Below are positions 6,442-7,186 of a stretch of 7,186 nt of DNA, in pieces. Under the pieces are notes generated by a model that saw only the letters and a list, made by a program, of their open reading frames with translations, made no database searches and was not told the DNA's origin. Origin of the DNA: Oscillospiraceae bacterium (GTDB lineage Bacteria > Bacillota > Clostridia > Oscillospirales > Oscillospiraceae); assembly GCA_020025175.1 (NCBI GenBank), contig JAHHSM010000087.1, positions 1 to 7,186 on the forward strand, given 5' to 3'. A program made the translations under genes and the position numbers. Each line of letters begins with the position of its first letter. The first letter of the stretch is position 1.

Positions 6442-6999
6442 ATGAACGGTATCGAAGTTTTGTTAAAGGAACATGAAAATATTCAGCTGTTCATTTCAGC
6501 TGCGGAGAAGATTTGCTGTGGTATTTTGGATGGAGATCCTGTAGATGGACAACTTTTTCAGGACATGATTCAATTCGGACAGGATTATGCGGATCATTAT
6601 CATCATCAAAAAGAAGAGCAAATTCTGTTTCACGAAATGAGTACGCAGTTAGGTCCACTTGCTGAAAAACTCATACAGCATGGTATGCTCGTGGAACATG
6701 ATTTGGGACGGCTGCATTTGAGTGAATTGAAAGGTGCGTTGGAGCGTTATTGTGCAGAACCGAATACGTTGGATAAGCTGCGGATTCTCACAGAATTAAC
6801 CGGGTATACAAATTTGCTGAAGCGCCATATTGAAAAAGAAAACAATGCAGTTTATCCTTTTGGACAACATAATCTTTCGGAGGAATGTTTGGGGCGTATT
6901 GATTGTGCTACAGAAGCGTTTGAATCGCGGTGGACGGAAAAGCGTCAGGAAAGCCTGCGGTTTTTGGAAAAACTCATGAAGCAAACCAATGCTTTTTGA
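6442..6999 (+). CDS. Hemerythrin-like (HHE domain) diiron protein
   Basis: A 185-residue, mostly helical cytoplasmic protein without signal peptide or membrane segment. The expected diiron ligands of a four-helix hemerythrin bundle are present in order: H11 (KEHENI), H55-x3-E59 (YHHQKEEQ), H86 (VEHDLGR) and H129-x3-E133 (KRHIEKEN). The VEHDLGR and HHxKEE motifs are typical of bacterial hemerythrin-domain proteins. Family members bind O2 or NO or help repair damaged Fe-S clusters (YtfE/ScdA), but this one lacks the N-terminal ScdA_N domain of true RIC repair proteins. The last 45 residues form a charged amphipathic helix. Position 57 nt after hcp suggests the same transcript and a shared role in handling NO or oxygen stress. 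The exact activity cannot be told from sequence. Confidence 0.9.
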   Translation: MNGIEVLLKEHENIQLFISAAEKICCGILDGDPVDGQLFQDMIQFGQDYADHYHHQKEEQILFHEMSTQLGPLAEKLIQHGMLVEHDLGRLHLSELKGALERYCAEPNTLDKLRILTELTGYTNLLKRHIEKENNAVYPFGQHNLSEECLGRIDCATEAFESRWTEKRQESLRFLEKLMKQTNAF

Positions 7000-7125
7000 T
7001 ATGTTTTAAATCTGCGAGAAAATGGAAGTTTCAGAGATTGAACGGATCAAACCATGGTATTGTAGAATGTAAATAAAAGATTGGTAAAAATTTGGATGAA
7101 AATACAGGATTTATTGCCTCTAATA

Positions 7126-7140
7126 TGTGATATAATCACA
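7126..7140 (+). promoter_or_regulatory. Extended -10 promoter embedded in an inverted repeat
   Basis: TGATATAAT (7128-7136) is a perfect extended -10 element. It lies inside TGTGAT-ATA-ATCACA, a 6-bp inverted repeat with a 3-nt centre, which resembles a Crp-type site but with N5 instead of N6 between the TGTGA/TCACA halves. No clear -35 is seen. A protein bound here would block the promoter. No gene start follows before the window ends. Confidence 0.45.
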
Positions 7141-7158
7141 GTAAAGTGCAGATTTAAT

Positions 7159-7167
7159 TGGTATAAT
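7159..7167 (+). promoter_or_regulatory. Second extended -10 promoter element
   Basis: TGGTATAAT is a perfect extended -10, 31 nt downstream of the first one, again without a strong -35. It would start transcription near 7174, so its gene begins beyond the right end. One of the two tandem elements may be a chance match in AT-rich DNA. Confidence 0.4.
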
Positions 7168-7186
7168 AAAAACATCAGTGGAATGA

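Noticed and set aside
7000..7080. Terminator after the hemerythrin-like gene
   Set aside because: Only weak pairings (for example GAAA with TTTC) and the short ACCATGGT palindrome are present, with no T-run, so no terminator is called.

Overview
The window looks like chromosomal DNA of an anaerobic, probably gut-associated Firmicute of the class Clostridia. This rests on strong AAGGAG ribosome binding sites, moderate GC, an S-layer-homology (SLH) anchored surface protein with the Thr-rich linker common in that group, and an oxygen-sensitive hybrid cluster protein. A genus cannot be fixed from the sequence alone.

Left part (about 1-3420): one large plus-strand gene for a secreted, cell-wall-anchored protein of about 1,098 residues. 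It has a signal peptide, a first DUF4430 domain, a helical segment, an Ig-like segment, an alpha/alpha-toroid (prenyltransferase/terpene-cyclase-like fold), a second DUF4430 domain, a repetitive Thr-rich stalk and three SLH domains. The toroid followed directly by DUF4430 is the domain order of animal transcobalamin and intrinsic factor, so a surface binder of a cobalamin-like ligand is a reasonable but unproven idea. A perfect 16-bp hairpin follows the gene.

Middle (about 3421-3747): an intergenic stretch between convergent genes. It holds a second hairpin, which terminates best on the minus strand, and a short stretch that may be a decayed reading frame.

Right part (about 3748-7000): a nitrosative/oxidative-stress module. 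A minus-strand Crp/Fnr-family regulator (HcpR-like) is divergent from hcp, which encodes a class I hybrid cluster protein fused at its C-terminus to a DUF1858-type CxxC domain. A plus-strand hemerythrin-like protein follows hcp after 57 nt, probably in the same transcript. The 117-bp divergent region contains a perfect 16-bp palindrome in the Crp/Fnr format (TGTTG-N6-CAACA). It is centred exactly where a class II activator site would lie for a -10-like hexamer that drives hcp, and it falls within the 5' leader of the regulator gene. This suggests the regulator activates hcp and limits its own synthesis.

The last 187 bases contain no complete gene. They carry two extended -10 promoter-like elements, the first within a TGTGAT-ATA-ATCACA inverted repeat, pointing to a gene that begins beyond the window.
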